Notes: generated from the sequence alone by a model not told the origin. DNA of 64,000 nucleotides from Breoghania sp. L-A4 (GCF_003432385.1 NZ_CP031841.1:4582501-4646500); one strand, 5' to 3'. Positions 1-11,984 are shown, counted from the first letter of the stretch. Numbers and translations are program-made.

Positions 1-987
1 GGCCTATGCGCCGTCGGTCGATGACATCGGCCACATGCGGCCCGAGCGCATCAGCCTGTATTCGGAAACCACCCATCAGGCCACCGTGGCGCGCAACGAC
101 GACGGCGACTTCGTGTCCGCAAACGCGCCCGCAAACCTGCTGCCCGACGCTTTCGCCGAGGCAGACCGGCTCGGCTACGCGGGCCCCACACCATCGCTTT
201 ATGACAGCATCTACCAGACGGCACTTGAGAACGAGATCAGCGAACCGCTGATCCAGGATCTGGTGCGCATCTTCTCCTTCGACGTCGACTACAATTCCCG
301 CGTCAAACCCGGCGACGCGATGGAAGTCTTCTACGCTCTCGACGAGACGGAAGACGACCAGGCGTCAGAGATCCTGTTCACCGCGCTGGGAGTTGGCGGC
401 ACACGCCGCCGCTTCTACCGCTTCCGCACCCCGACGACGGACTGGTCGACTTCTATGACGAGACGGGCAAGAGCGCGAAGAAATTCCTGATGCGCAAGCC
501 GCTGTCCGGCGGCCGTTTCTCGTCAGGCTACGGCATGCGCCGTCACCCCGTGGTGGGCAGCATGACCAAGCATACCGGCGTCGACTGGGCGGCACCGCGC
601 GGCACACCGATCATGGCCTCGGGCAACGGCGTCGTCGAAGACGCCAAGTGGAATGCCGGCTACGGCCGCTGGGTCAAGATCCGCCACGCCAACGGCTATG
701 AGACGGCCTATGGCCACATGTCGGGTTTCGCCCGCGGCATCAAGGGAGGCGTGCGCGTCCGCCAGGGCCAGATCATCGGCTATGTGGGGTCCACCGGCCG
801 CTCCACAGGACCGCATGTGCACTACGAGGTGCTGGTCAACGAACGCTTCGTGGATCCGATGCGCATCCGGCTGCCGCGCGGCCGCGTGCTTGACGGCAAG
901 CTGCTGGCCGCCTTCGAACGCGAGCGCGACCGCATCGACGAGTTGCTGGACCGCGGCCGCGCACCGAACCGCATCGCCGCGCGCTGA
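1..987 (+). CDS. M23-family zinc metallopeptidase, 5' end outside window, one frameshift
   Basis: Secreted or periplasmic peptidoglycan DD-endopeptidase of the M23 (LytM) family. The open frame enters from before base 1 in frame 2 and runs to about base 432. The rest of the protein continues from base 433 in frame 1. Reading across a one-base loss in the CCCC-G run at 429-433 gives a continuous family-like sequence. The peptidase domain fills the C-terminal half, with the metal-binding HTGVDWAAP segment and the HVHYEV segment both visible. The N-terminal part resembles the linker of rhizobial M23 proteins. Family assignment is sure from the motifs. The start and any signal peptide are not in the window. 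The break is probably a sequencing error, since both halves are well conserved. Confidence 0.85.
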
Positions 988-1006
988 AAATTGTTCTGAA
1001 ACCAAA

Positions 1007-1030
1007 AGAGCCGGCCCCGGGGCCGGCTCT
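1007..1030 (+). terminator. GC-rich perfect hairpin after the M23 gene
   Basis: A 24-base perfect palindrome starts 20 bases past the M23 stop codon. It has no T tract of its own. A near-identical palindrome followed by Ts lies at 1170-1199, so the two may be copies of one terminator separated by the repeat element between them. Confidence 0.5.
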
Positions 1031-1063
1031 CAGACCGCTGACAAAGCCGGGAAAACTCTCCGT

Positions 1064-1139
1064 CGTCATGGTCGGGCTTGTCCCGATCATCCATAAGTCA
1101 TTGAAAACATGGATCCTCGGCACAGGGCCGAGGATGACG
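1064..1139. repeat. Alphaproteobacterial intergenic palindromic repeat
   Basis: The segment opens with CGTCATGGTCGGGCTTG and closes with GGCCGAGGATGACG, so the two ends (CGTCAT.. and ..ATGACG) are inverted. Each half holds its own dyad: CGGGCTTGTCCCG on the left, CCTCGGCACAGGGCCGAGG on the right. This pattern of a CGTCATGG..CGGGC hairpin beside a CCTCGG..CCGAGGATGACG hairpin is a common dispersed intergenic repeat in alphaproteobacterial genomes. No other copy was spotted in this window. Confidence 0.6.
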
Positions 1140-1169
1140 ATCGAGGGTATGAGCTTTGTCATCAAGCTC

Positions 1170-1199
1170 AGAGCCGGCCCCCGGGGGCCGGCTCTTTTT
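1170..1199 (+). terminator. Rho-independent terminator between M23 gene and clpB
   Basis: A 12-bp-stem perfect palindrome (AGAGCCGGCCCC and its complement) is followed by TTTTTA on the + strand. It lies between two convergent genes and can stop transcription from the M23 side. On the opposite strand it is the first strong hairpin after the clpB stop. Confidence 0.7.
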
Positions 1200-1230
1200 A
1201 TTCATGCCGCAATCACGCAGCCTCCAGGCG

Positions 1231-3830
1231 TCAGGCCGCGCGTTCCGCGTCGCGCACCCGCTCGAACAGCAGCCGGTCCGTGCCGGCCGTGATCCGCACG
1301 GTATCGTTGTCGCCGATCTCGCCGGTGAGAATGCGTTCGGCCAGCGGATCCTGCACCTGCTTCTGGATCACCCGTCTGAGCGGCCGCGCGCCATAAGCCG
1401 GATCGTATCCCTTCTCCGCAAGCCAGGCCCGGGCGCCTTCGTCCAGCTCGATGGTGATCTTGCGATCCTCGAGAAGCCGCATCAGCCCCTTCAGCTGGAT
1501 GTCCACGATCGCCGCCATCTGGCTGCGCTTCAGCCTGTGGAACAGGATGATCTCGTCCAGCCGGTTGAGGAACTCCGGCCGGAAGTGGCTACGCACCACG
1601 TCCATGACGGGTCCACGCACCGCATCCGAATCCTCGCCCTCGCCCTGCTGAGACAGGAACTCCGCGCCCAGGTTCGACGTCATCACGAGCAGCGTGTTGC
1701 GGAAATCGACGGTGCGCCCCTGACCATCGGTCAGCCGGCCGTCGTCGAGCACCTGCAGCAGCACGTTGAAGACGTCCGGGTGCGCCTTTTCGATCTCGTC
1801 GAACAAAACCACCTGATAGGGCCGGCGCCGCACCTGCTCGGTCAACGCGCCCCCTCCTCATAGCCGACGTATCCCGGAGGCGCGCCGATCAGCCGGGCCA
1901 CGGAATGCTTCTCCATGTATTCCGACATGTCGACACGCACCATCGCGCTTTCGTCATCAAACAGGAACTCGGCCAGGGCCTTGGTGAGTTCCGTCTTGCC
2001 GACGCCCGTGGGGCCCAAGAACATGAACGAACCGATCGGCCTGTGCGGGTCCTGCAATCCGGCGCGCGCCCGGCGCACCGCGGTGGAGACGGCGTGAATC
2101 GCCTCCTCCTGGCCGACAACCCGATGGGCGATCTCATCTTCCATCCGCAACAGCTTGTCGCGTTCGCCTTCGAGCATCCGGTCGACCGGAATGCCGGTCC
2201 AGCGCGCCACCACCTGAGCGACGTGGTCGGCGGTGACCGCCTCTTCCATCATCGCACCGGACGCCTCCTCTGAAGCCTCGACCTCGGCGAGTGTCCGCTC
2301 GAGATCGGGTATCACGCCGTAGGCCAACTCGCCCGCCTTGGCGAGATTGCCCTCGCGCTGCGCCTTCTCCAGATCACCACGCGCCTGGTCGAGCTGCTCC
2401 TTGAGCTTCTGCGCGGATGACAGCTTGTCCTTCTCGCTCTGCCAGCGGTTGGTCAGGTCGGCCGATTCCTCCTCGAGATCCGCCAGTTCCTGCTGCAATT
2501 TCTGCAGCCGGTCGCGCGAGGCCTCGTCGGTTTCCTTCTTGAGCGCCTCCTGCTCGATCTTCAGCTGGATGATGCGCCGGTCGAGCTCGTCGAGTTCCTC
2601 CGGCTTGCTGTCCACCTGCATGCGCAGCCGCGAGCCGGCCTCGTCGACCAGATCGATCGCCTTGTCCGGCAGGAAGCGGTCCGTGATGTAGCGATTCGAC
2701 AACGTCGCGGCAGCGACCAGTGCCGAATCGGTGATGCGGACGCCGTGGTGCAGCTCGTATTTTTCCTTCAGTCCGCGCAGGATCGAAATCGTGTCCTCGA
2801 CGGTCGGTTCGGAAATGAACACCGGCTGGAAGCGCCGCGCGAGCGCCGCGTCCTTTTCCACGTGTTTGCGGTACTCATCCAATGTGGTGGCGCCCACGCA
2901 GTGCAGTTCGCCGCGCGCCAGCGCCGGCTTGAGCAGGTTGGAGGCATCCATCGAGCCTTCGCCCTTGCCCGCACCCACCAGCGTGTGCATCTCGTCGACA
3001 AACAGGATGATGCCGCCTTCGGCCGCCTGCACTTCCGAAAGCACGCCCTTCAGGCGCTCCTCGAATTCGCCGCGGTATTTCGCGCCGGCGATCAGCGCGC
3101 CCATGTCGAGCGCCAACAGGCTCTTGTCGCGCAAGGACTCCGGAACGTCCCCGTTGATGATGCGCAACGCCAGGCCTTCGGCGATCGCCGTCTTGCCCAC
3201 GCCGGGCTCGCCGATCAGCACGGGATTGTTCTTGGTGCGCCGGGAGAGCACCTGAATGGTGCGGCGGATTTCCTCGTCCCGGCCGATCACCGGATCAAGC
3301 TTGCCATCGCGGGCGTCCTGGGTCAGATCGCGCGCGAATTTCTTCAGCGCATCGTATTGATTCTCTGCGGACGCGGTGTCCGCGGTTCGGCCCTTGCGCA
3401 AATCGTTGATCGCCTGATTGAGGCCCGCCGGCGTGACACCGGCCTTGGCCAGGATTTTCGAACTCTCGGCGGCGCTCTCCATCGTCAGCGCGAGCAGCAG
3501 CCGCTCCACGGTGACGAAGGAGTCGCCTGCCTTGTCCGCCAGTTTCTCCGCCGTGTCGAACACCTTGGCAAGCGGCTGCGCCAGATAGAGCTGGCCGCTG
3601 CCTCCGGTCACCTTGGGCATGGCCGCCAGGACGCGCTCCAACTCGCCGGAGGCATCCTGCGGGCGGCCGCCGGCGCGCTGGATCAGGCCCGCGGCCAGGC
3701 CCTCGCGATCGTCAAGCAACACCTTGAGAACGTGTTCGGGCGTGAACTGCTGGTGCCCCTGTCCAAGCGCGTAGGTCTGCGCCGACTGGATGAAGCCACG
3801 GACACGCTCTGTATATTTTTCCAGATCCAT
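1231..3830 (-). CDS. clpB: ClpB disaggregase (AAA+ ATPase), one frameshift
   Basis: ATP-driven cytosolic chaperone that, with DnaK, pulls polypeptides out of aggregates after heat stress. Read across the shift it is about 866 residues, normal for ClpB. It has the N-terminal Clp repeats (1-140), AAA1 with Walker [14 protein letters not shown] near 205, a long coiled-coil M-domain (about 410-520), and AAA2 with Walker [15 protein letters not shown] near 605. ATG at 3830 is preferred over the in-frame GTG at 3836 because GGAGAG lies at the right distance and the protein then opens [10 protein letters not shown], as in the family. At + strand 1850-1854 a run of five C leaves the frame one base short, giving a premature stop inside [12 protein letters not shown]. 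The upstream and downstream parts are each perfectly conserved, so this is most likely a sequencing error. Confidence 0.95.
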
Positions 3831-4182
3831 AATCACTCTCCACAGCGTACCGCCACCCGAGGCATGGCGGACGTTTCGGACCGCGAGGCCGGACAGCGCA
3901 CCGCGCGACGGAGAAAATCATCCGTCCCGTGGCTGACGCGCATGCGATTGGCCCTCGCGCGGCACACTGGCCGCGCATCCGATATAGTGTTGCAGATTGA
4001 CAACAAAAGAGGTTGATCCATCGCAAGAACGACAGAATTCTTGCGGCCGGACTTTCTGCCGCAGGCTGCGGGCGCGAGATTCGCGCGCGCCGCCGCCGCG
4101 AGAGAGCCTGAACGCAAAACGGCGCGGACCAAAAGCCCGCGCCGTTTTCACAGTGATCTCAGTCGCCTGACCAGCGCGCCGA
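3831..4182. other. clpB upstream region (no gene)
   Basis: This holds the leader of clpB and the terminator of the DUF4167 gene. An AT-rich stretch near 3985-4015 (on the - strand a CTCTTTTG, 16 bases, then CTATAT) is the best promoter-like spot for clpB. It only loosely resembles a heat-shock sigma32 promoter, so I do not call one. No reading frame here has family support. Confidence 0.4.
4116..4148 (-). terminator. Terminator of the DUF4167 gene
   Basis: A 12-bp stem (AAAACGGCGCGG paired with CCGCGCCGTTTT) with a 9-base loop starts about 35 bases past the DUF4167 stop. On the - strand the stem is preceded by AAAA and ends in TTTT, as in a short rho-independent terminator. Confidence 0.7.
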
Positions 4183-4959
4183 TCAGGCGTCGCTTGCTTC
4201 CGGCGCGGACGCCGGTTCGGCCGTCTCCGGTGCGGATGCGTCAGCATCCCCGCCTTCCGAGGATGTGGAGCGGCGTGCGCCACGTCCGCGCGTCCCGCGC
4301 GTGCGGCGGCGCGGCTTGGCCACCTCTTCCTCACCATCGGCAGCGGACGGCGCACTTGCCGCCTCCTCGGGCGCGGCGCTGTTTCCCGCAGGGACAGGCT
4401 TCGCCACCGGGGCGACGGCCGCGCCGTTGATATCGGCACGCTTGGTATTGGTGTTCGGCATTCCGTCGATGAACGGCTGCGGCGCGTCCTCAGGCATGAT
4501 CGGCCCGCGGCTGGGCGCGGGACGGGGCCGCGGCGCAGGGTCATCCTGTGCGGAACTTCCCCGATTTCCATCATTGCGGCGGTTGCCATCGGAGAACGCA
4601 CGATCGTTGTCGCGGCCGCCACGCGCAGGCACCCGTTCTTCGCGGCCCATCGCTTCCTCGCGATCGTCGCGCTCATCGCGGTCATCATCATCGCGGCTGT
4701 CATTGGACGACTCGCCCTGCGGCTGGGCCGCGGCGACGAGACGCGAATAATGCTCGGCGTGCTGATAATAGTTCTCGGCCATGATCCGGTCGCCCGAGGC
4801 ATGGGCGTCACGCGCCAGCTGCTGGTATTTTTCCGCGACGTGCATCGCGGTACCACGCACCTTGACGTCCGGACCATTGGACTCAAACGATCGGGACAAC
4901 AGACTCGGTGTCTTGCGACCGCGTCCGCGCATACGCTTATTCTGATTAACTTGTCTCAT
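4183..4959 (-). CDS. DUF4167 domain protein
   Basis: 258 residues. The first 85 form the DUF4167 region, opening MRQVNQNKRMRGRGRK and containing VAEKYQQLARDAHASGDRIMAENYYQHAEHY split over a few helices. The rest is low-complexity, rich in Arg, Asp, Asn, Pro and Ala, ending in an RRRTRGTRGRGARR basic patch and an acidic tail. The basic N-terminus and Arg/Gly-rich tail suggest nucleic-acid or ribosome association, but the function is not known. In Hyphomicrobiales it commonly sits, as here, between prmC and clpB, all on the same strand. It has its own 426-base upstream region and its own terminator, so it is probably a separate transcription unit. Confidence 0.85.
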   Translation of the reverse strand: MRQVNQNKRMRGRGRKTPSLLSRSFESNGPDVKVRGTAMHVAEKYQQLARDAHASGDRIMAENYYQHAEHYSRLVAAAQPQGESSNDSRDDDDRDERDDREEAMGREERVPARGGRDNDRAFSDGNRRNDGNRGSSAQDDPAPRPRPAPSRGPIMPEDAPQPFIDGMPNTNTKRADINGAAVAPVAKPVPAGNSAAPEEAASAPSAADGEEEVAKPRRRTRGTRGRGARRSTSSEGGDADASAPETAEPASAPEASDA

Positions 4960-5385
4960 TCTGCCGTTATCTCTTCAGAGCGGCTGGCCGATGGGTTTCC
5001 ATCGACACCCGACCCACCGCCCAGGCGATGATTGTCAGCTTGGACGTTGCCGTCCATCACTTGACGCCTGTCGACGTTGCGAACCGAATTCCGGATCACG
5101 ACGCATTTGGTGGGTTCAGATAGTCCGCTGTCTTGGACACGCGGTGATCTAGATCACCGAAAAACCGATCCGTGTCTTGACGAACCGATAATGGACATCG
5201 CGCGCAAATCCGATGCCCCCATGCGCTCGGCAATCGTGTGGCTCACCCCAGCCCGTTTGGCATCCACACCAAACACATCGATTGTCGGAAATGCGCTTCG
5301 GCGTGGAGAACCTAGCCCGTTCGTGACGTTTTTCCAAGCGCATTTTTACAACAAATCCACGATGGCCATCGCCATTGCCGGATTG
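4960..5385. other. Intergenic region between prmC and DUF4167 gene
   Basis: 426 bases with no supportable gene. An open frame on the + strand (5077-5676) runs into the antisense of prmC and has no family likeness. The region must carry the end of the prmC transcript and the DUF4167 promoter. An 18-base perfect palindrome, CGGTGATCTAGATCACCG, lies at 5142-5159. It has no loop and no T tract, so it looks more like a protein-binding site than a terminator. Confidence 0.5.
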
Positions 5386-6258
5386 TCACATCGTGGCGAT
5401 CACGACCCGATCCAGGCCGCTCAGATCCTGCCGCAACGTAATGTTCGAAAAGCCCGCCGCGCGACACAAGCCGCTGACCGACGCAGCCTGATCGTAGCCG
5501 ATTTCCAGATAGAGCGATGCTGCGGGAGAATGCAGATGGCTCGCGGCCCAGACGACGATCGCGCGATAGGCATCGAGTCCGTCGGGACCGCCCGCCAGCG
5601 CCCTTTCCGGATCATGCAGGCGGACTTCCGGATCCAGCCGCGCGAGCGCCGCATCGGTGATGTAGGGCGGATTTGAAACGATGAAATCGAATCCGCCCTG
5701 CCCCTCCAGCGCCTCGCCGAATGAGCTGCGCTGGAAGGCCGCGCGATCTCCGACGCCATTGGCCTGCGCGTTGCGCCGGGCGGTCGCCAGCGCCTCCGCG
5801 CTGATATCCGTGCCGATACCGGAGGCATTCGGCAACTCACTCAGCAGAGCTGTGAGAATCGCGCCGGATCCCGTCCCCAGATCCGCAAAGCGCAGCGAAT
5901 CGGTGCGGCGTGACCGGGCGTCGACATCCGCGAGCACCGCTTCCACCAGACTCTCCGTATCCGGGCGCGGCTCCAGGGTCTGCGGCGACAGGACAAACTC
6001 CATCCCCCAGAAGGCCCGCCGTCCGAGGATCCGGCCGACGGGCGTCCGTCCCAGGCGCGCCGCGCGCATGCGCGCGATTTGCGCAAGCTGGTCGCTGTCC
6101 AGCGGGCGGTCCTCTTCCACCATGACCCGCGCGGGCTCGATGCCCGCGACCGCGGCGACGAGCATGCGCGCGTCAATCTCAGGCGACGCAAATCCGGCCG
6201 CGCGAAATGCATCGCGCAGATCGCGATAGGCGGCGCCAAGCGTCGTCGGGATCGTCAC
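5386..6258 (-). CDS. prmC: Peptide chain release factor N5-glutamine methyltransferase
   Basis: Methylates the glutamine of the GGQ motif in release factors RF1 and RF2, using S-adenosylmethionine. 290 residues: an N-terminal helical domain (to about 90), then a Rossmann methyltransferase fold with the SAM loop [11 protein letters not shown] and the substrate-glutamine motif NPPY near 195. The start is GTG, overlapping the prfA stop in a GTGA junction, so the enzyme is translationally coupled to its own substrate RF1. The order prfA-prmC is conserved widely. Confidence 0.93.
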   Translation of the reverse strand: MTIPTTLGAAYRDLRDAFRAAGFASPEIDARMLVAAVAGIEPARVMVEEDRPLDSDQLAQIARMRAARLGRTPVGRILGRRAFWGMEFVLSPQTLEPRPDTESLVEAVLADVDARSRRTDSLRFADLGTGSGAILTALLSELPNASGIGTDISAEALATARRNAQANGVGDRAAFQRSSFGEALEGQGGFDFIVSNPPYITDAALARLDPEVRLHDPERALAGGPDGLDAYRAIVVWAASHLHSPAASLYLEIGYDQAASVSGLCRAAGFSNITLRQDLSGLDRVVIATM

Positions 6259-7328
6259 GCGCCCTCGTTGGCAGCCAGCAGAGCCGCCTGATGCTCGGTG
6301 ATCAACGGATCGATGATCTCGTCCAGGGCATCGCCCGCGATCACCGGTTCCAGCTTGTACAGCGTCAGCCCGATACGGTGGTCGGTGACGCGGCCCTGCG
6401 GGAAATTGTAGGTGCGGATGCGTTCTGACCGGTCACCGGAGCCCACCTGCCCGCGCCGCGCCTCCGAGCGCTCGCTGTCCAGCCTGTCGCGCTCGGCTTC
6501 ATACAGCTTGGCGCGCAGAACCGTCATGGCACGGGCCCGGTTCTGGTGCTGCGACTTCTCGGAAGAGGTGACCACGATGCCGCTGGGGATATGGGTGATC
6601 CGGACGGCGGAATCGGTGGTGTTGACGTGCTGACCGCCGGCGCCCGAGGCACGCATCGTGTCGATGCGGATGTCCTCGCTGCGGACCTCGATGTCGACAT
6701 CCTGCGCTTCGGGCAGCACGGCCACGGTGGCGGCGGAGGTATGGATGCGGCCGCCCGATTCGGTGGCCGGAACCCGCTGTACGCGATGCACGCCCGATTC
6801 GAATTTGAGCCGCGCGAAAACGCCGTTGCCGATCACCGAGGCGATGACTTCCTTGTAGCCACCCACCTCGCCTTCGCTGGCGGACAGGATCTCGACCTTC
6901 CAGTTGTGAAGCTCGGCGTAACGCTGATACATGCGGAACAGCGTGCCGGCGAACAGCGCCGCCTCATCGCCGCCCGTGCCGGCGCGCACTTCCAGAATGG
7001 CGTTGCCCGCATCCGCCGCGTCCTTGGGCAGCAGCGCGACGCGGATTTCCTGCGCCAGCGTTGCCGCGCGTTCCTTCAACTCCGGAAGCTCGGCTTCGGC
7101 CAGCTCACGCATCTCGGCGTCGGTCTCGGGATCCTCAAGCAGGCTTTCCAGCCCCTCGCGTTCCTCGTTCACCTGCCGAAGGGTCCGAACCATCCCCACG
7201 ACCGGCTCCAGCTCGGCGTGATCACGCGCCAGTCGGACATAGGTCGCCGGGTCCGGATTGGCGGACATCCGGGCCTCGATTTCAGCGAAGCGGTCGAGCA
7301 GACCGTCAAGTTTGTCCTGCGCGAGCAT
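6255..7328 (-). CDS. prfA: Peptide chain release factor 1
   Basis: Class I release factor recognising UAA and UAG in the ribosome. 357 residues, the usual length. It contains the [16 protein letters not shown] segment that holds the catalytic GGQ, followed by the basic C-terminal region ([11 protein letters not shown]). The anticodon-like PxT motif appears within [20 protein letters not shown]. The 4-base overlap with prmC downstream and an 82-base gap to ptsP upstream make a lysC-ptsP-prfA-prmC operon likely. Confidence 0.95.
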   Translation of the reverse strand: MLAQDKLDGLLDRFAEIEARMSANPDPATYVRLARDHAELEPVVGMVRTLRQVNEEREGLESLLEDPETDAEMRELAEAELPELKERAATLAQEIRVALLPKDAADAGNAILEVRAGTGGDEAALFAGTLFRMYQRYAELHNWKVEILSASEGEVGGYKEVIASVIGNGVFARLKFESGVHRVQRVPATESGGRIHTSAATVAVLPEAQDVDIEVRSEDIRIDTMRASGAGGQHVNTTDSAVRITHIPSGIVVTSSEKSQHQNRARAMTVLRAKLYEAERDRLDSERSEARRGQVGSGDRSERIRTYNFPQGRVTDHRIGLTLYKLEPVIAGDALDEIIDPLITEHQAALLAANEGA

Positions 7329-7410
7329 AGGGCGCGGATCTCCAGAATGGTCGGTGTTGATCGCGGCGCTGGCGCGCCGCGAGAGAAGACGCGCTCGTGA
7401 ATGTCACAAA

Positions 7411-9678
7411 TCAGACCTGCACGCCATGCTCATCGGCGAACGTGCGCAGTAACTGCCGGATGTTGACCGCGCCGCTGCCGGGCTCCAGCCGCGGCAGCAG
7501 CCGCGCGCGCAGCCGGCCGATATCGAGCTTGAGCAGCATCGCCTTGACCGGACCGATGGACGAAGGCGACATCGAGATGTCGCGATAGCCCAGGGCCAGC
7601 AGCGCCATGGCTTCCAGGGGCTTGCCGGCCATCTCGCCGCACAGCGTCACCGGTACGTGGGCGCCATTCGCCTCATCGACGATCTTCTTGAGCGCCCGCA
7701 GGAACGACACGTTCAACGGATCGAACCGTTCCGCCACCCGCGTATTGCCGCGATCGACGGCGTTGAAGAACTGGAACAGGTCGTTTGAGCCGACGGAGAC
7801 GAAATCCACAGCCTGGAACAGATCCTCCAACTGATACAGCAGCGAGGGAACCTCCAGCATGACGCCGAGCCGGACCTTGTCCGGCGGCCGGTGCTTGTGG
7901 CGGCCCAGGTGCCGCAGCTCGCGCTCCACCAGCACCTTGGCCTGCTCGAATTCCGACACATCGGAGACCATGGGGAACATCAGCTTCAGCTCGCGCCCGC
8001 TCGCCGCCCGCAGCAACGCGCGGATCTGGGTGCGCAACAGGCCCGGACGGTCGAGCCCGAGCCGGATCGCGCGCCAGCCCATCGCCGGATTTTCTTCCTG
8101 GATGGAGCGAATATAGGGAAGCACCTTGTCGCCGCCAATATCCAGCGAGCGGAACGTCACAGGCCGGCTGCCGGCCGAATCCAGCACCTGCGAATACAGC
8201 GCGCACTGCTCGGTCATGCGCGGGAAGGTGGACACCACCATGAACTGCAGCTCGGTGCGAAACAGACCGATACCCGCGGCGCCCGATTCGTCGAGATGCG
8301 GCAGATCCACCACCAGGCCTGCGTTGAGCTGCAGCGTCACGTCCTGCTTGTCACGGCTGATCGAGGGCTTGTTGCGCAGACGGCGGAACTGCGCCTGCCT
8401 GCGGGCGCGAAAGCGGACTTTCTCGGCGAAAGCGTTTTCAACGTCCGCCGACGGACGCAAATGCACCTGCCCCAGCTCGCCGTCGATGATGACCGCATCG
8501 CCGCCTTCGACCAGCGAGACGATGTCGGGCACCTGCGCGACGGTCGCGATTCCGAGCGCCCGGGCCACGATGGCCACATGACTGGTCGGGCCGCTTTCCT
8601 CAAGGATCAGACCGCGGACACAGTTCCGGTCGTAGTCCAGAAGCTCGGCCGCGCCCATCGTCCTCGCGATGATGATCGCGTCCTTGGGCAAATCCGCCGC
8701 CACCGCTCCGTGCGGCCGGCCGATCAGCTCGCGCATCAGGCGGTTTGCCAGATCGTCCAGGTCATGCAAGCGCTCGCGCAGGTAAGGATCGGTCTGGCGC
8801 AGCATGCGCGCGCGCGTGTCGCTCTGCACCTTCTCCACCGCGGCTTCCGCGGTGAGGCCATTGCGGATCGCCTCCTCGATGCGGCGCACCCAGCCACGGT
8901 CCTGGGCGAACATGCGATAGGCCTCGAGCACCTCGCGGTGCTCGCCGTGCTGCACCATCTCGCCACGCGACAGCATGTCGTCGAGCGACACGCGCATGGT
9001 GTTCACGGCCTTCTCCAGCCGCTCCACCTCGCGCTCGATATCCTCGGCGATCAGATTGGTGACCACGACGCGCGGCTCGTGCAACACCGCGTGACCCAGG
9101 CCGACGCCGTCGACCAGCGACAGGCCGGTGAGATGCAGCGAACGCGTCAGATCGAGGCGGGCGCCCTGATGGGAAATCGCTTCCAGCTCGGCCGCCGCGA
9201 GCATCTCGGCGATGACCATCGCCGTGGTCTGCAGCGCCTCTACCTCATCCTCGTAATAGGTGCGGTGCGCCTTGTTCTGGACCACCAGAACGCCAAGCGT
9301 GCGTCCGGCGCGCAGAATCGGCACGCCGAGGAAGGAATTGTAGATTTCCTCGCCGGTCTCCGGCAGATAGGCGAAGGAGGGATGCGCCTGCGCATTGGGC
9401 AGATTGAGCGGCCGTGCCTCGGCGGCGATCAGGCCGACCAGGCCCTCGTTGACCGACAGGCTGGTCTGGTGCACCGCGCTCGCGTTGAGGCCCTCGGTGG
9501 CATAGAGCTCGAGCCGCCCGTCGGCGCGCAGGATGTAGACAGAGCACACTTCCGCGACCACGTTGGCCGCGATCAGCACGACAATCTTGTCGAGCCGTTC
9601 CTGGGCGCTGCTCTGATCCGCCATCACCTCGCGGAGACGGCGCAGCAGAACGCGCGGGCCGGCGAGATTGCCTCGCAT
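7411..9678 (-). CDS. ptsP: Phosphoenolpyruvate-protein phosphotransferase, nitrogen PTS enzyme I (EI-Ntr)
   Basis: First enzyme of the nitrogen-related phosphotransferase relay. It passes phosphate from PEP to NPr and on to EIIA-Ntr, signalling nitrogen and carbon state, with no transport role. About 755 residues: an N-terminal GAF sensor domain (to about 165) that distinguishes EI-Ntr from sugar EI, the HPr-binding helical part, the phospho-histidine domain with GPTSHVAIVARALG, and the PEP-binding barrel ending in the VPVTLCGEMAGKP signature. I chose ATG at 9678 over the upstream TTG at 9696 because GAGGAAG precedes it and rhizobial homologues open the same way. It lies between lysC and prfA on one strand. 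Confidence 0.94.
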   Translation of the reverse strand: MRGNLAGPRVLLRRLREVMADQSSAQERLDKIVVLIAANVVAEVCSVYILRADGRLELYATEGLNASAVHQTSLSVNEGLVGLIAAEARPLNLPNAQAHPSFAYLPETGEEIYNSFLGVPILRAGRTLGVLVVQNKAHRTYYEDEVEALQTTAMVIAEMLAAAELEAISHQGARLDLTRSLHLTGLSLVDGVGLGHAVLHEPRVVVTNLIAEDIEREVERLEKAVNTMRVSLDDMLSRGEMVQHGEHREVLEAYRMFAQDRGWVRRIEEAIRNGLTAEAAVEKVQSDTRARMLRQTDPYLRERLHDLDDLANRLMRELIGRPHGAVAADLPKDAIIIARTMGAAELLDYDRNCVRGLILEESGPTSHVAIVARALGIATVAQVPDIVSLVEGGDAVIIDGELGQVHLRPSADVENAFAEKVRFRARRQAQFRRLRNKPSISRDKQDVTLQLNAGLVVDLPHLDESGAAGIGLFRTELQFMVVSTFPRMTEQCALYSQVLDSAGSRPVTFRSLDIGGDKVLPYIRSIQEENPAMGWRAIRLGLDRPGLLRTQIRALLRAASGRELKLMFPMVSDVSEFEQAKVLVERELRHLGRHKHRPPDKVRLGVMLEVPSLLYQLEDLFQAVDFVSVGSNDLFQFFNAVDRGNTRVAERFDPLNVSFLRALKKIVDEANGAHVPVTLCGEMAGKPLEAMALLALGYRDISMSPSSIGPVKAMLLKLDIGRLRARLLPRLEPGSGAVNIRQLLRTFADEHGVQV

Positions 9679-9762
9679 GATGCGCCACTTCCTCAACAGT
9701 CAGGCCGGCGTGCTCCGATACTCATCCTCAGCTGGGTGGACAGTCCGCCGTACCGTCCGCTG

Positions 9763-11013
<1,251 letters not shown>

Positions 11014-11225
11014 GGAGCCAGTTTCTGCGAGCTGTGTTTGTGTAGGCGTCACCGAAGCAGCGCGCTCAGCGCACTTGGGATTGGCGCGTATGCATACAGA
11101 CTAGCCGCGCGCGCCGCAACCTGCGAAAGCCGGTGCGGCTGCTTGACAAGCCAGCGGCAAACACCGACCAAATGGAGCGGCGGTTCCGACGCCGCCCGAG
11201 ACAGACGAACGCGACAGGATCACGT

Positions 11226-11975
11226 ATGACCGGCAAGGCAAAGACGACCACCGTCGACGAAAGCGAGATAGCGCGGTTTTCCGCGATCGCTGCGCAGTGG
11301 TGGGACCCGGCCGGCAAATTCAGGCCGCTGCACAAGTTCAATCCCGTCCGTCTGACCTACATCAAGGAGCAGGTCTGCGCCCGCTTCGGCCGAGATCCGA
11401 ACGCGCCCGACGCCTTCAAGGGCCTGCGGTTCCTCGACATCGGCTGCGGCGGCGGATTGCTGTGCGAACCGATGGCGCGGCTCGGCGCGGAGGTCGTCGG
11501 CGCGGACCCCGGCGCCACCAACATCGAGGTGGCGAAGCTGCACGCGGCCCAGTCCGGCCTGACGATCGACTACCGCGCGACGACGGCGGAAGCCCTGGCC
11601 GAGGCCGGCGAGCGCTTCGACGTGGTGCTGAACATGGAAGTGGTCGAGCATGTATCCGACGTGCCCCTGTTCATCGATGCCTGCGCGCAGATGGTGCGCC
11701 CCGGCGGGCTGATGTTCATTGCCACCATCAACCGCACCCTGAAGGCCTATGCACTCGCCATCGTCGGCGCCGAGGTGGTGCTGCGCTGGCTGCCGCGCGG
11801 CACCCACGACTACAACAAGCTGGTGAAGCCGGACGAACTGGAAGTCCCGCTGGAGCAGGCCGCCATGCGGGTGATCGAGCGCACGGGCGTGTCCTACAAC
11901 CCGCTGTTTGACCGATGGGACCGCTCGAAGGATCTCAACGTCAACTACATGCTGCTGGCCGAACGGCCGGCATAA
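11226..11975 (+). CDS. ubiG: Ubiquinone biosynthesis O-methyltransferase
   Basis: Performs both O-methylation steps of ubiquinone synthesis with SAM. 249 residues. The UbiG N-terminus [13 protein letters not shown] with [12 protein letters not shown] is clear, followed by the SAM motif [13 protein letters not shown] and a [11 protein letters not shown] segment. ATG at 11226 has AGGA 8 bases upstream, and the longer upstream frame is not conserved. The gap to lysC holds a GTATGCATAC palindrome at 11088-11097 and the divergent promoters. Confidence 0.95.
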   Translation: MTGKAKTTTVDESEIARFSAIAAQWWDPAGKFRPLHKFNPVRLTYIKEQVCARFGRDPNAPDAFKGLRFLDIGCGGGLLCEPMARLGAEVVGADPGATNIEVAKLHAAQSGLTIDYRATTAEALAEAGERFDVVLNMEVVEHVSDVPLFIDACAQMVRPGGLMFIATINRTLKAYALAIVGAEVVLRWLPRGTHDYNKLVKPDELEVPLEQAAMRVIERTGVSYNPLFDRWDRSKDLNVNYMLLAERPA

Positions 11976-11984
11976 AGGCCGGCG

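Noticed and set aside
3985-4015. Heat-shock sigma32 promoter for clpB
   Set aside because: The CTCTTTTG..CTATAT spot is too poor a match to call, though heat-shock control of clpB is expected.
5077-5676. Possible gene on the + strand starting in the DUF4167/prmC gap
   Set aside because: Half of it is the complement of prmC, and the unique part has no recognisable domain.
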